The position numbers and the translations under genes are program-made. Under the pieces are notes generated by a model, which saw nothing but the letters and a program-made list of their open reading frames with translations, searched no databases and had not been told where the DNA came from. From the NCBI GenBank assembly GCA_900541965.1, contig UQLN01000025.1, forward strand, positions 1 to 64,000: a stretch of DNA of 64,000 bases. Reading direction: 5' to 3'. Shown here piece after piece: positions 44,777 through 53,506 of this stretch; position 1 is the first letter of the stretch, and the number at the start of each line of letters is the position of its first letter. Source of the stretch: an uncultured Parabacteroides sp. GTDB taxonomy: Bacteria; Bacteroidota; Bacteroidia; Bacteroidales; Tannerellaceae.

Positions 44777-45883
44777 TTATAAAGAGAATCCTAAATTTTG
44801 CAATAAGTTGATTTCTTCAGGCGTTGCGTTTTTAATGGTATACGCCTGAAACTCTCTCGGATGATGGTAGTAAGTTCGGAACCACTCGAATTTGTCCGTT
44901 TCTTCCCGTAAAGATTTATCTATAATCAAAGGGTTGAAACTTGTTAATATTGCCTGTTCTATCCTGTGGTCTGTGAAGGTATTAAGGTTTATGAGCGGAT
45001 TTTCCGGTGCCGGCGGAATAACCTCTCCTATTTTCTCTATTTTTATCCCGAAAAATGTTTCGATGTTTTGTAAACAGGTACGGGTTCCATTCGCTTTGCC
45101 ATCTGCTGAAAATCCTGCTATATGCGGAGTTGCGATTGCTGTATTATCCAGTAGCTCGCGGCTGATAGCAGGCTCGTTTTCCCAGCAATCGATAATCAGT
45201 TCGCTGATTTTCCCTTCTTTTTTTGCTTTAAGCAGGGCGGCAGTGTCGTGCACGGCTCCACGGGACGCATTGATGAAACAGGGCTGTTTTTCAAGTTTGT
45301 TGAAAAAGTCTTCTCCTGCCAGATGATAGGTGGCAAAACGTCCTTCTTTTGTCAAAGGCGTGTGAAAAGTTACGATATCCGCTTCCCTGGCTATCGTATC
45401 CAGAGATACAAACCCCTTTTCCCCTTCTTGTTCCTCACGTGGCGGGTCATTTCTTAATACACGCAGGCCGTATGCTGTACAGAGTTTTTCAACTTCTTTT
45501 CCAACATGTCCGACCCCGACGATTCCAATTGTCTTACCCTGTAGTGGTTCGTTCCTGCGAAGAGATAAAGTAACCAAAGATGCCAATACGTATTGTGCTA
45601 CTGAAACGGCGTTGCATCCCGGTGCATTTTTCCACGTAATGCCTGCCTGGTCACAATATTCAATATCGATATGGTCGAAACCGATCGTTGCAGTTGTTAT
45701 TAGCCGGACACTGCTTCCTTCCAATAATTCGCGCGTACATTTATCAATACTTCTGACGATAAGTGCATCTGCATCTTTTATATTTTGCGGAGTAAACTCT
45801 TTTGATGTGAAATACCTGACATCGGCTATCGGTTCTGCAATCCCTTTCAGATAGGGTACTGTATTGTCGGCGACTATTTTCAT
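44777..45883 (-). CDS. pdxB: Erythronate-4-phosphate dehydrogenase
   Basis: A 368-residue D-isomer 2-hydroxyacid dehydrogenase of pyridoxal phosphate synthesis; it oxidises 4-phosphoerythronate. IVGVGHVGKEVEKLC is the NAD loop, HTPLTKEG and NASRGAVHDTAALL are family motifs, and the C-terminal ~80 residues fit the PdxB dimerisation domain (DUF3410). It carries a strong -7 box at 45,908. Confidence 0.93.
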   Translation of the reverse strand: MKIVADNTVPYLKGIAEPIADVRYFTSKEFTPQNIKDADALIVRSIDKCTRELLEGSSVRLITTATIGFDHIDIEYCDQAGITWKNAPGCNAVSVAQYVLASLVTLSLRRNEPLQGKTIGIVGVGHVGKEVEKLCTAYGLRVLRNDPPREEQEGEKGFVSLDTIAREADIVTFHTPLTKEGRFATYHLAGEDFFNKLEKQPCFINASRGAVHDTAALLKAKKEGKISELIIDCWENEPAISRELLDNTAIATPHIAGFSADGKANGTRTCLQNIETFFGIKIEKIGEVIPPAPENPLINLNTFTDHRIEQAILTSFNPLIIDKSLREETDKFEWFRTYYHHPREFQAYTIKNATPEEINLLQNLGFSL

Positions 45884-45907
45884 ACTGCAACATGTGTTTT
45901 AGGATGA

Positions 45908-45915
45908 CAAAGATA
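45908..45915 (-). promoter_or_regulatory. pdxB -7 box
   Basis: CAAAGATA reads TATCTTTG on the minus strand, an exact TAnnTTTG, 25 bp before the start codon. No -33 element was recognised. Confidence 0.5.
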
Positions 45916-45926
45916 GTGGATATTGA

Positions 45927-46811
45927 TCAGGTTGCCGTACTTTTTATGCTTCCTTTATCATTCTTGAATTTTATATAGCCCAGTCGTGTATATTGTGCTC
46001 CGTAACTTTCATAAGAGCCGGTAACTCGTGCGGATGCAATATAAAGAATCTCTCCTGGCTGATAAGCATGTACTAATGCCGGCAATTGTCCGGAAGTAGA
46101 ACTGGGCAAGGTAGATGAAAAAGTAATCTGAACCAGGTTTCCACTTAAATCGACAGCTGTTACCCGTTGGCGAACATAAAATTGAGGGGTAGTTTCTACT
46201 AACCGGGTTTTATAGGGATCATCTTCCAGCCGTACTTTAATTACTTTAAGAGTGATATTATTTAGTTTCTCCCCTTTCTTCCCTAAGTAGCGGCTGACCG
46301 GACGTGCTTGCTTTCTCTTGCTAAGCAAACGGTCTGAATGGATTGTATTGTAGGCTTGTGCCATTTTTACAAAACGTTCCTGTTTGGGTATCCTTGCCGT
46401 AAAGTTGAAGGCTATCCAGTTGATATATCCGGGATCTATCCTCAGTACCTCATAAAGGAAATGCCCCTGATACTTACCAAAAGAAATCAGGTCTTCCCCA
46501 TTATGTGCCATTCTTTTCTCATTATATTCGGTAATTAGCACACAGCGGTTTACATACCAAAGTTGTGTAGTTACAATCCGGATGGAGGTAATGATGTCCG
46601 GATGAATGTCTTCAATAAACAGGATAGGCCGCCGTTCCAGTAAAGGGGTGAAAAACCAAAGGCTACAATAGGAATTTCCGTCTCTGGGTAAGACGATTAG
46701 GTAACATCCGGCTTCTTTATAAGAGATCCGGTTTTTATTATAAGCATTCAACTTCTCATACAGAAGATTCTGTTCCACTTCCGATAAGTGAGGTAATCTT
46801 GGATTTGCCAT
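45927..46811 (-). CDS. Unknown protein with ExoX-like C-terminal FGKYxG motif
   Basis: A 294-residue soluble basic protein. Residues ~110-140 read LISFGKYQGHFLYEVLRIDP and GYINWIAFNF, which resembles the short FGK-hGh motif found in exodeoxyribonuclease X C-terminal and helicase-associated domains. The rest has no recognisable fold. It lies next to the left end of the Mu-like element; the element did not interrupt it. Function unknown; nucleic-acid binding is a guess from the motif and the basic composition. Confidence 0.6.
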   Translation of the reverse strand: MANPRLPHLSEVEQNLLYEKLNAYNKNRISYKEAGCYLIVLPRDGNSYCSLWFFTPLLERRPILFIEDIHPDIITSIRIVTTQLWYVNRCVLITEYNEKRMAHNGEDLISFGKYQGHFLYEVLRIDPGYINWIAFNFTARIPKQERFVKMAQAYNTIHSDRLLSKRKQARPVSRYLGKKGEKLNNITLKVIKVRLEDDPYKTRLVETTPQFYVRQRVTAVDLSGNLVQITFSSTLPSSTSGQLPALVHAYQPGEILYIASARVTGSYESYGAQYTRLGYIKFKNDKGSIKSTAT

Positions 46812-46831
46812 ATTCTTTCCTCCCTTTTTGT

Positions 46832-46839
46832 CAAATATA
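46832..46839 (-). promoter_or_regulatory. -7 box of the 45,927 gene
   Basis: CAAATATA reads TATATTTG on the minus strand, 21 bp before the start at 46,811. Confidence 0.5.
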
Positions 46840-46963
46840 GAAAAAAAGAAGGACTTTTCAAAATCCGGCGAAAGATGTTCCTTTACTTTTGGCTTATTTA
46901 TGCCGTTGAATTAAAAAATCGACCCGATCTTTTCCCAAAAACAACCCGAAGAAAAATTCTTTT

Positions 46964-46967
46964 GACG
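46964..46967. repeat. Left copy of the GACG target-site duplication
   Basis: GACG directly abuts the TGTAT terminus at 46,968. The same four bases directly follow the other terminus at 54,299-54,302. Confidence 0.75.
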
Positions 46968-47072
46968 TGTATGCGGCGGTCAATTCGGTTAATTTGTAAA
47001 CTGGTAAAATGTTAATCAAGAAAGTAACACGGTCAATCAATAATGTTAATATCCAAATGTTAATGAAAAGTT
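46968..47072. repeat. Transposase-binding-like repeats, left end
   Basis: The left end holds GTTAATTTG (46,988-46,996), AATGTTAATCAAGAAAGT (47,009-47,026), AATGTTAAT (47,042-47,050) and AATGTTAATGAAAAGTT (47,056-47,072). The last one is matched in inverted orientation at 54,174-54,190 at the other end. Multiple end sites are expected for Mu-type transposases. Confidence 0.7.
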
Positions 47073-47110
47073 AAAAAAAGGGGGAATAGCTTTTGTCTCT
47101 ATTCCCCCTT
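47073..47110 (-). terminator. Intrinsic terminator of the Mu-like operon
   Basis: AAGGGGGAATAG (47,078-47,089) pairs over 12 bp with CTATTCCCCCTT (47,099-47,110), 9-base loop. In the minus-strand transcript it is followed by seven U residues, a textbook terminator, 17 bp after the last gene. Confidence 0.85.
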
Positions 47111-47126
47111 AAAAGTCTCTACCGCC

Positions 47127-47360
47127 TTAGTCAAACAAACTTAGTTGTATTGTTTTCATAACGGGTTTTACCTCCTGTTCATCTGTCTTAACCTTTAAGT
47201 ACCTTAAGTATGCACGGTAACATATCCCGAACTGGCTGCGTATATATTTCCTCCATACCTGTTTGTAGCACTTGGATTGGTTTTCCGGCTCATAATACAG
47301 TTTCGTTAATTCCTGTAGCATCCGGGCTCTCCTGATATACCCTTTCTTGTTATATGCCAT
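47127..47360 (-). CDS. Small basic protein of Mu-like element
   Basis: A 77-residue very basic protein rich in Tyr, Arg and Lys (YNKKGYIRRARMLQELTKLYY at the start, followed by a WRKYI segment). I do not recognise its family with confidence. Being last in the operon after the capsid gene and next to the terminator, it could be a head decoration, DNA-binding or regulatory protein. Starts 4 bp after the capsid gene stop, so it is translated with it. Confidence 0.6.
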   Translation of the reverse strand: MAYNKKGYIRRARMLQELTKLYYEPENQSKCYKQVWRKYIRSQFGICYRAYLRYLKVKTDEQEVKPVMKTIQLSLFD

Positions 47361-47363
47361 ACT

Positions 47364-48254
47364 TTAAGCCTTGGTTGAAGTTGAAACAGTAGGTGAAACA
47401 ATAGCCCCTAAACTCTTATTTCGTACCGGAACGGCAATGAAACGCTTTTCAAATCCGACAATAGTACCACGCTGTTCCGGGTCATTTTCCCGCATGAACA
47501 TGACTAACGAACCGTCCGCTTTCATTACCTCTTTTGCCTGAAAAGAGAATGAGGCAAGATTGCCTGTAGCCCCAAAAGCCGCTTTTTTCCATTTCCCGTC
47601 CTCACCTTTGACATATGCCGGGTTCTTGGAATACTGAAGGATATTAAAGCCCCCAAAGTTAAAAGGTTTTCCTTCCTGTAGGTCTGTAAGGTTCTTAAAG
47701 GTCTTGACATCTTCCATCAGAAGGTCTGTAACGTGTTTGGGGTTAAGCACGAGGTAACGGTCTTCCAGTGGAATGTCAAAATCTTCGTACCTTTCTTTTA
47801 AAGCCAGTATGTCCACAAAAGAAAGGCGTTTTCTATCCCCTGCCGTTTCGCCTGTCGCTTCTATGACAGGTGTAAAATCCCCGTCTTTGTCCGGTGCGTA
47901 TGAATGTGCCGCTTTCCTTGCGCAATTGTATTGCAATATACTGCGGTGTCCCATCAATACGCTTTCCAGTTTATCATAAGCCAGTTCCACCGCTTCGGCA
48001 TTGCGTACAATCGTGTTTGTCGTGGAAAATACATCCAGTTCAATGCTGATAGGGATATCTTCCCGGGTTTCAATTTTAACGGGGTATGTCGTGTTGTTTA
48101 TAAGGACATCCGGCGCCACCCCGGCTTCGGCAAGGTTGATTTTATCATTATCCACAAATTCCGACATGTTTCTAACATAGTTCAAAAAAGAACTTTCAGG
48201 GTAAAAACCTTCCATTATCTGGCCAATCCATACTTCTTTGTTTAATCCACTCAT
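47364..48254 (-). CDS. Putative major capsid protein
   Basis: A 296-residue protein following a prohead protease gene, the usual place of a major head protein. It shows the length and mixed alpha/beta features of HK97-like capsids: an N-terminal arm, LDVFSTTNTIVRNAEAVELA (P-domain-like), and a late GFEKRFIAVPVRNKS strand. Assignment rests on position, size and composition; no short diagnostic motif was found. Homologous recombination or structural modelling would settle it. Confidence 0.65.
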   Translation of the reverse strand: MSGLNKEVWIGQIMEGFYPESSFLNYVRNMSEFVDNDKINLAEAGVAPDVLINNTTYPVKIETREDIPISIELDVFSTTNTIVRNAEAVELAYDKLESVLMGHRSILQYNCARKAAHSYAPDKDGDFTPVIEATGETAGDRKRLSFVDILALKERYEDFDIPLEDRYLVLNPKHVTDLLMEDVKTFKNLTDLQEGKPFNFGGFNILQYSKNPAYVKGEDGKWKKAAFGATGNLASFSFQAKEVMKADGSLVMFMRENDPEQRGTIVGFEKRFIAVPVRNKSLGAIVSPTVSTSTKA

Positions 48255-48299
48255 AATTTTAAAATTTTAATATTGTTATTAATCGTTGTTTGTTACCTG

Positions 48300-49316
48300 T
48301 CACTTACGTTTGTTGTTCTTGTACTCTTCAAGCAGTTCCTTGTATAGTTCAGGGTTGCGCCTTAATTCCTCAGGTGCATTCTTTCTATAGTCTTCAAGTG
48401 CCCATTGGCTTCTGTCCTCATTTTTTGCCTTTGTGCCTGAACATATCCCCTGTATCTGTTCTGAAAGCGTTTTTCTTTCAGGTAGCGCATCCGCGATTTT
48501 AAAGAACAGGTTATAATCCTTACGCCCCAGTTCTTTAAAGGCACTCAGTTCAAAAACCGTCATTTGCTTAAATTTTTGGTTGTTCTCCTTCATGTAAAGG
48601 GATACCTTTTTATTGGTTTCTTCTTCATGCTCTTTTTCCTGCTGCTTTATATACTTGAAAAATGCCGCCGGCGAAGCCTCACCCATTTGTAGCAAATATT
48701 CCTGGTGTTCGGCTTTCACAATGCCTTTTTCAATGGATAGCTTTAATATACTGTTTACCTGGCTTTCATTGCTTTCCGCCAGTGCCCGTACAGCATCCAA
48801 AATACTTTTTTCCGTTGGGTTCTCTATCCCTAAGATTTCCCCCAGTTGTTGTAAAAAATCCATGTCTGTAATATTTAATATTGATTTTAAAAAATGCTCC
48901 GTGTCGGCAACCTTCTGCCTGTTCCCCGTAAAAAGTGCAACCGCGTTCCTGTTGGAGGGGATATCTACAATTGACACTTCGTACAAATCCAGTTTCGTAA
49001 CTTTAAAAGGGCGGCTTGTCCGGTCTACATCTTTTTCCATGAAGAAAAAGCCAAGAGATGCCGATGTTATAAAACCTTCCTCAAACCTTTTTTTTATCTC
49101 CCATCCGAGTTCGCAGCTTTCATCAAATACGGGCGCGCCTATTAACTTGCCCGATTCAAACCGCAAATTATCCCAGCGTCCTATTACCCCCAGTTCCGTT
49201 TTATGGTTATAGAACATGACCGGGTTCCTGCGGAAATCTTCCAGATTAATGGCGGAATTGAGGACAATAAAACCATGCCTGTTTACCGATTCGTCACTTA
49301 ATACTAATTCTTTCAT
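48300..49316 (-). CDS. Prohead protease (HK97/S78-like) with C-terminal scaffold-like part
   Basis: A 338-residue protein. Residues 1-130 fit the prohead protease family: MFYNHKTELGVIGRW (candidate catalytic His38), EEGFITSASLGFFF (candidate Ser85) and LYEVSIVDIPSNRNAVALF, the strongest family signature. The remaining ~200 residues are helical, charged and with coiled-coil stretches (IKQQEKEHEEETNKKV), as expected for a fused scaffold. It would process the capsid made from the next gene, 45 bp downstream. Confidence 0.85.
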   Translation of the reverse strand: MKELVLSDESVNRHGFIVLNSAINLEDFRRNPVMFYNHKTELGVIGRWDNLRFESGKLIGAPVFDESCELGWEIKKRFEEGFITSASLGFFFMEKDVDRTSRPFKVTKLDLYEVSIVDIPSNRNAVALFTGNRQKVADTEHFLKSILNITDMDFLQQLGEILGIENPTEKSILDAVRALAESNESQVNSILKLSIEKGIVKAEHQEYLLQMGEASPAAFFKYIKQQEKEHEEETNKKVSLYMKENNQKFKQMTVFELSAFKELGRKDYNLFFKIADALPERKTLSEQIQGICSGTKAKNEDRSQWALEDYRKNAPEELRRNPELYKELLEEYKNNKRK

Positions 49317-49410
49317 TTTACCTGTTTAATTAATACCGTTTAAATACCGTTTAAGCTCTCGTTTCAGCCGTTTTCCCGCAAATGGTGGCGGTCTATATGT
49401 CCTAAATGGT

Positions 49411-49959
49411 TTAAGCCGTTTTTGGGGCTTTCCTTCGCTTGGGGCTAAGCTGTTTTTTGAGTTCATCTATTTTTTGTTTTATCATTCCTGCCGTTTCGTA
49501 ATCTTCCGTTTCTATGCAATGCGCCAGTTCCTTGTTAAACTGTTCAAGGGAAAGGGCGGCTTGGTACTTTTTCCTGCATTTTTCCGCTATCGCTTCAAAT
49601 TGGCGGACGGTGCGCTTTAGTTCCGCCTTATTCTGTTCCCCAAGCGGTTTTTTTATTGTCCCGTGCTGTTTGCAGAATAAATCCAGCTTTGCCGCATTTA
49701 TGGACTGTTCATGCCTGTTTTCTTCTATAATGCCTGAATAGTAGGCTAAATGCCATACTTGTTTTATATAGGATTTACGTACGTCCGCATCTTCCAGCCA
49801 GTCTATCATCTCTTTGGCTTCGTCCATGTACATATCCCTTGCGCTTTGCGTCCTTCCTCCCGTAAAACTGTGTATGATTACCCTTTTACGGTGCATTAGC
49901 CCGATGCCGTTCAACAAGGCGTGCATTTTTTTTAGTTGGGCGGTGGTAACGGTTTTCAT
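49411..49959 (-). CDS. GemA-like early protein of Mu-like element
   Basis: A 182-residue basic helical protein. The N-terminus TTAQLKKMHALLNGIGLM followed by FTGGRTQSARDMYMDEAKEM is of the type seen in early accessory proteins of Bacteroidetes Mu-like phages, at the GemA position after MuB. A 94-bp gap with the direct repeat TACCGTTTAA (two copies at 49,334-49,355) separates it from the protease, perhaps a regulatory or junction region. Confidence 0.5.
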   Translation of the reverse strand: MKTVTTAQLKKMHALLNGIGLMHRKRVIIHSFTGGRTQSARDMYMDEAKEMIDWLEDADVRKSYIKQVWHLAYYSGIIEENRHEQSINAAKLDLFCKQHGTIKKPLGEQNKAELKRTVRQFEAIAEKCRKKYQAALSLEQFNKELAHCIETEDYETAGMIKQKIDELKKQLSPKRRKAPKTA

Positions 49960-50315
49960 AATGTTGTCTTTTTTCTTAAATCATGTATATTTTCAAAATC
50001 CGGCGTAAAACCCGGAATATCCTTAAACAAAAAGGGATGGAATACAAGACCCTTTTTTACAATCAATCCTGTAGGCAATACCCTGTATTGCTCGCTTTGG
50101 GAAATAGATATATTTCCCTGCATTGCCGCGATTCTGTTTAACGAAGCGCTAACAATTTCATTATCTGTAAATTCCGTATTAAAGAACACGATGGATTTAA
50201 CAGGCTTCATTTCTTCTGTCAAGGCATAGTTTACCATTGCGGCATTACATCCCCGTATCATTTCGGAAATGTTATTTATTTCCTCTCTTTTTATGCTCCT
50301 TATTGCTTCCATCAC
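49956..50315 (-). CDS. Unknown early protein of Mu-like element
   Basis: A 119-residue soluble protein with no family I recognise. Its start overlaps the MuB-like stop by 4 bp and its stop overlaps the next gene's start (ATGA), so all three are translationally coupled. Segment MKPVKSIVFFNTEFTDNEIV suggests a mixed alpha/beta fold. Confidence 0.6.
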   Translation of the reverse strand: MMEAIRSIKREEINNISEMIRGCNAAMVNYALTEEMKPVKSIVFFNTEFTDNEIVSASLNRIAAMQGNISISQSEQYRVLPTGLIVKKGLVFHPFLFKDIPGFTPDFENIHDLRKKTTL

Positions 50316-51166
50316 ATCACCTCCATCATTATTTTTTCCAGATAAATTTCATTCATCAAATCCCCGAAACGGCGTTTACGTTTCAGTTCCTTTATTTTGG
50401 CGGGCTCCTCAATCCCGGAGGCTTGGCATATCTCCTCTATTTCGCACGGCTGCAACCCCTCGAACTGGTGCCACAGGTTGATTCTCCTTAGAAATTCCGC
50501 ATACCCTTCTTTTTCCCGGATAGATAAACGTTGCAGGTTTTCTTTAAAATAAGGCATGCCGGAAAGGATGATACCGCAATTCTCTTTTGTCTTGTCCCTT
50601 AATACCTGTAGGTACAGTATCATGCTTTGTCCCAGCTTTCCGGCTTCGTCAATGATAAGCAGCGGGTTTTCAAGGCGGTTCAATTCTTCTGATGCCCGGT
50701 TTATCATGTCGTTAAGCGTACCGTCAAAGGGGTACGACAATTCACGGAGCAAAGCGCTGAAAAACTGGCGGGGGTTCATTGTCTTGTCATAGGATACATA
50801 AAATACGTTCCTCCCCCTGCTGTAGGCACTCAGTGCGGTTGTCTTTCCCATGCCCGTATCAGCGGTTAGCCCTATCATAAGGCGGTGCCTCCGGGCTTTG
50901 TCGCAAAGGTGGAATGTAGCTACGAAATCAGTTGTATTAAACAGCTTTGCCACATTGTTACGGTTACAAAAATTCCATATGCGGATAATATCCCCTTTGT
51001 CCACATTGTCAAACTTTTTATGTTCCAATGCGCCTAAGGTCATAATGTCAATACCGCATTTTACGGCAAACTCCGCTTTGGTGATTCCCTTTTCACGGCA
51101 CATTTCCGCTACCGCTTCCCGTACCTGTTCCCCGCTGGGAACGTTTTTTGATTCATTTGCTTTCAT
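50312..51166 (-). CDS. MuB-like transposition ATPase
   Basis: A 284-residue AAA+ protein: an N-terminal helix-turn-helix-like part (KGITKAEFAVKCGIDIMTL), Walker A GLTADTGMGKTTAL (residues ~99-112), Walker B NPLLIIDEAGKLG and a C-terminal arginine-bearing region. MuB-type ATPases bind target DNA, give immunity and activate the transposase. Follows the transposase gene by 11 bp. Confidence 0.88.
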   Translation of the reverse strand: MKANESKNVPSGEQVREAVAEMCREKGITKAEFAVKCGIDIMTLGALEHKKFDNVDKGDIIRIWNFCNRNNVAKLFNTTDFVATFHLCDKARRHRLMIGLTADTGMGKTTALSAYSRGRNVFYVSYDKTMNPRQFFSALLRELSYPFDGTLNDMINRASEELNRLENPLLIIDEAGKLGQSMILYLQVLRDKTKENCGIILSGMPYFKENLQRLSIREKEGYAEFLRRINLWHQFEGLQPCEIEEICQASGIEEPAKIKELKRKRRFGDLMNEIYLEKIMMEVM

Positions 51167-51177
51167 ATTGTTGTATA

Positions 51178-53178
51178 TTAATCTGTTATATAATCGTTTA
51201 TATTAAAATTCCGTCTCTGCTCCTCTGTTACGCTGAAAGGGGATTCCCTTAGTTTCTTTGTTTTCCTGTCCGCTTCGGGGTTACTGGTCTTAACCTCGCT
51301 GAATACCTTCATACGGGGTACGGTGTCAAGGGTTATACCGCGTTTTTCTGCTTCTTCCCGCAGTTTGCCGTTACGTTCGAACTCCTCTATTACGTCTTTC
51401 GGGGTAAGTTTGCGGTTCATGGCGTATGCCGCTTCCGGGTCTATGCATTCCGCTTTCCGGGCTATGGCTGTTTGTGACTTTTTACGGTCTGAACGGATAC
51501 CCGCCAACCGCCCTTTGTGGTGGAAATACTCCCGCATGTCCTCTTCCGTTTGGTTGGCAAGCGCCCCATGGGTATAAACCTTTTTCTTTACCGTATCTAT
51601 GAACTCATCCGTTTCCATGTCAAAAAGGTAGATTTCATCAAAACTTTCATACCTTACCCGTACCTTTTTGTCATTCAGCTTGCCGTATTGCGAAGCGTTT
51701 AGCTGGTATTCGTATTTTACCCCGCCGCGTTGCAGGTTGATTTGCCCGCGACGTATGGTAATTTCCGTTTCACGGATGAACAGGCGTAAATAATCCTCTT
51801 TTCCTATCCGTATGGCGTTCTTTTTCTCCGACTGTTCGTAAAGTTCAGCCCGGCTTTTGCCTTTGTCCGCCTTGTTGTTATATGCGTCTACCAGCTTGAT
51901 GGCTATCAGTTTTATTTGTTCCTCGGTTAAGAACGTGCCCGATTTCGTGTATTTGTCTACCAGTTCCTGTGATGTGCGCCCGTTCGGGTTACGGGTTCTG
52001 ATGCCTTCACCTATGTAGCCGTATTCCAGCTTGCAGAACTTTTCGCCAAACGTTTTAAAACTTCTTTCAACCAATGATTTCCGCCGGGGATTTTCGCTTA
52101 CCGTCCATGTCGTTCCAAGGCGGGCTATTTCATTTTTAAAACTCTCTGCCTCTTTGGTTTCATTGAAAGAATGGTTGTCGGAAACGATTTCAAATGGCAG
52201 GTATCCGGTATTGCATACTGCATCCTCAAGCCCTTTCAAAATCGTTTCGGTGTTTTCGCTGTAGTCTATCTCATAGCCAACCACTTTGCCCGTACATGCG
52301 TCCAAGACCCAGAACAGGGACAATGTTTTATACCCGTTCATGTAGAAAGGAAGCCGCCAGCCGTCTATCTGCCACTGGTCCCCGGCATTTTCAGCCCGCA
52401 GGATGCCTTTGTACGGTAATTTGCCGTACCTGTCTTTGTCGGCACTGTAGCGGGTTTCATTTACAAGGGGTACAAGTTCCCGGCATTTGTATTTAACCCA
52501 TGTAAGCGAGGGGCTTTTAAGGTTATATTCCCCGCATAGCTCTTTGACAAACTCCCATATCTGAACCTGTGAATAGGCTTTTCCCGAACTAAGGGCGTCA
52601 AGAACCCATTTGTCAAGCAGTTCACTGTATTTCCTTTCGGGTACATTGTACTTGTGAATCAAAAGGTTTTCTATTCCGAGGCGGTCAGCTTTGTTAATCG
52701 CATAGTTCATGCGGTTGTAGGCGAAACGCCCCGGATACAGGCGGCTGTAGGCTTGCCATATGTTGCGTAATTTGGGTTTCTTGTCCTGTTTATGCAGTTC
52801 CAGTACAACTGCCCAAACGGCGTGATGCTGGGCATAGCTTGTAATGTCATCGAACTTTACGCCAAGGTTGCGGTATAACTCGCGGTACTTTACAAATCCT
52901 TTTAAATAGGCTTGTTCCATACGAAGGAAGAAACGTTCTGTAATTGTATCGTGTTGGGCTTCGTGATAGGCTGCGATAAAGGATGATTTGCCCGGTAACT
53001 TCTTACGGGTCGCCACTGGGATAGTGTCATAGTTTATATAGGCGTATTTACCGATATAAATACGGTCGCCTATATTGCGCTTACTCCATTGCTCTGTCGT
53101 ATGAACCGTAATTCCTAAATCAAACAGTGCAGAGTAAGCAATATAAACACTATCGTTTTTTATTTCAACCTTTCGCAT
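51178..53178 (-). CDS. MuA-like DDE transposase
   Basis: A 666-residue DDE recombinase. Residues ~260-400 are an rve/RNase H core: WQIDGWRLPF with Asp272, PFEIVSDNHSF with Asp334, and SLVERSFKTFGEK with Glu371, the three metal ligands in the correct order. N-terminal ~240 residues are end-binding helical domains; the C-terminal ~230 residues contain a Mu-transposase beta-barrel and a basic, MuB-contacting tail. Full length with no visible damage, so the element may still move. Confidence 0.93.
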   Translation of the reverse strand: MRKVEIKNDSVYIAYSALFDLGITVHTTEQWSKRNIGDRIYIGKYAYINYDTIPVATRKKLPGKSSFIAAYHEAQHDTITERFFLRMEQAYLKGFVKYRELYRNLGVKFDDITSYAQHHAVWAVVLELHKQDKKPKLRNIWQAYSRLYPGRFAYNRMNYAINKADRLGIENLLIHKYNVPERKYSELLDKWVLDALSSGKAYSQVQIWEFVKELCGEYNLKSPSLTWVKYKCRELVPLVNETRYSADKDRYGKLPYKGILRAENAGDQWQIDGWRLPFYMNGYKTLSLFWVLDACTGKVVGYEIDYSENTETILKGLEDAVCNTGYLPFEIVSDNHSFNETKEAESFKNEIARLGTTWTVSENPRRKSLVERSFKTFGEKFCKLEYGYIGEGIRTRNPNGRTSQELVDKYTKSGTFLTEEQIKLIAIKLVDAYNNKADKGKSRAELYEQSEKKNAIRIGKEDYLRLFIRETEITIRRGQINLQRGGVKYEYQLNASQYGKLNDKKVRVRYESFDEIYLFDMETDEFIDTVKKKVYTHGALANQTEEDMREYFHHKGRLAGIRSDRKKSQTAIARKAECIDPEAAYAMNRKLTPKDVIEEFERNGKLREEAEKRGITLDTVPRMKVFSEVKTSNPEADRKTKKLRESPFSVTEEQRRNFNINDYITD

Positions 53179-53189
53179 AATTTAAGGTA

Positions 53190-53405
53190 TTATTTGAATG
53201 CTTCCTCTATCATTCTGTCCAACCGTTCGTTTTCTTCCTTTTCGAGCTTTTCTACAACCCGAATCACAGCCTTTTCTATCCTAAGGGAGTTTAGTTTGTA
53301 AGCAAAGTACATGGATACTGCCACCGGGGTAACTCCAAGAATCTTGGCTATCTTTTTCTTATAGCCATAAGGCAATTTTCTCTTTAATTCTTTTCTATCC
53401 ACCAT
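53190..53405 (-). CDS. Ner-like small DNA-binding protein
   Basis: A 71-residue protein with a helix-turn-helix (KKKIAKILGVTPVAVSMYF at residues ~16-34) and a charged helical tail. It is the first gene of the early operon, the position of Ner, which in Mu down-regulates early and repressor transcription. Overlaps neither neighbour; 11 bp before the transposase start. Confidence 0.7.
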   Translation of the reverse strand: MVDRKELKRKLPYGYKKKIAKILGVTPVAVSMYFAYKLNSLRIEKAVIRVVEKLEKEENERLDRMIEEAFK

Positions 53406-53506
53406 ATTATAATTACATTTGTTTGTTATAACTTTAATTTGAGTGCAATATTAGTAGATTATATTCTAATATGCAAGTAATAATAGTTAAAAATCTATCA
53501 TTGTTT
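53406..53506. promoter_or_regulatory. Early/repressor divergent control region
   Basis: About 100 AT-rich bases separate the divergent Ner-like and repressor starts. It contains TTTGTTTGTTATAAC and an inverted ATATTAGTAGATTATATTCTAATAT stretch with ATATTAG/CTAATAT arms (53,446-53,472), a likely operator or promoter overlap. Confidence 0.5.

Noticed and set aside
46812..46967. A further gene between the 294-residue gene and the Mu-like element
   Set aside because: Only a promoter for the 294-residue gene and the insertion flank are seen; no ORF of reasonable quality.
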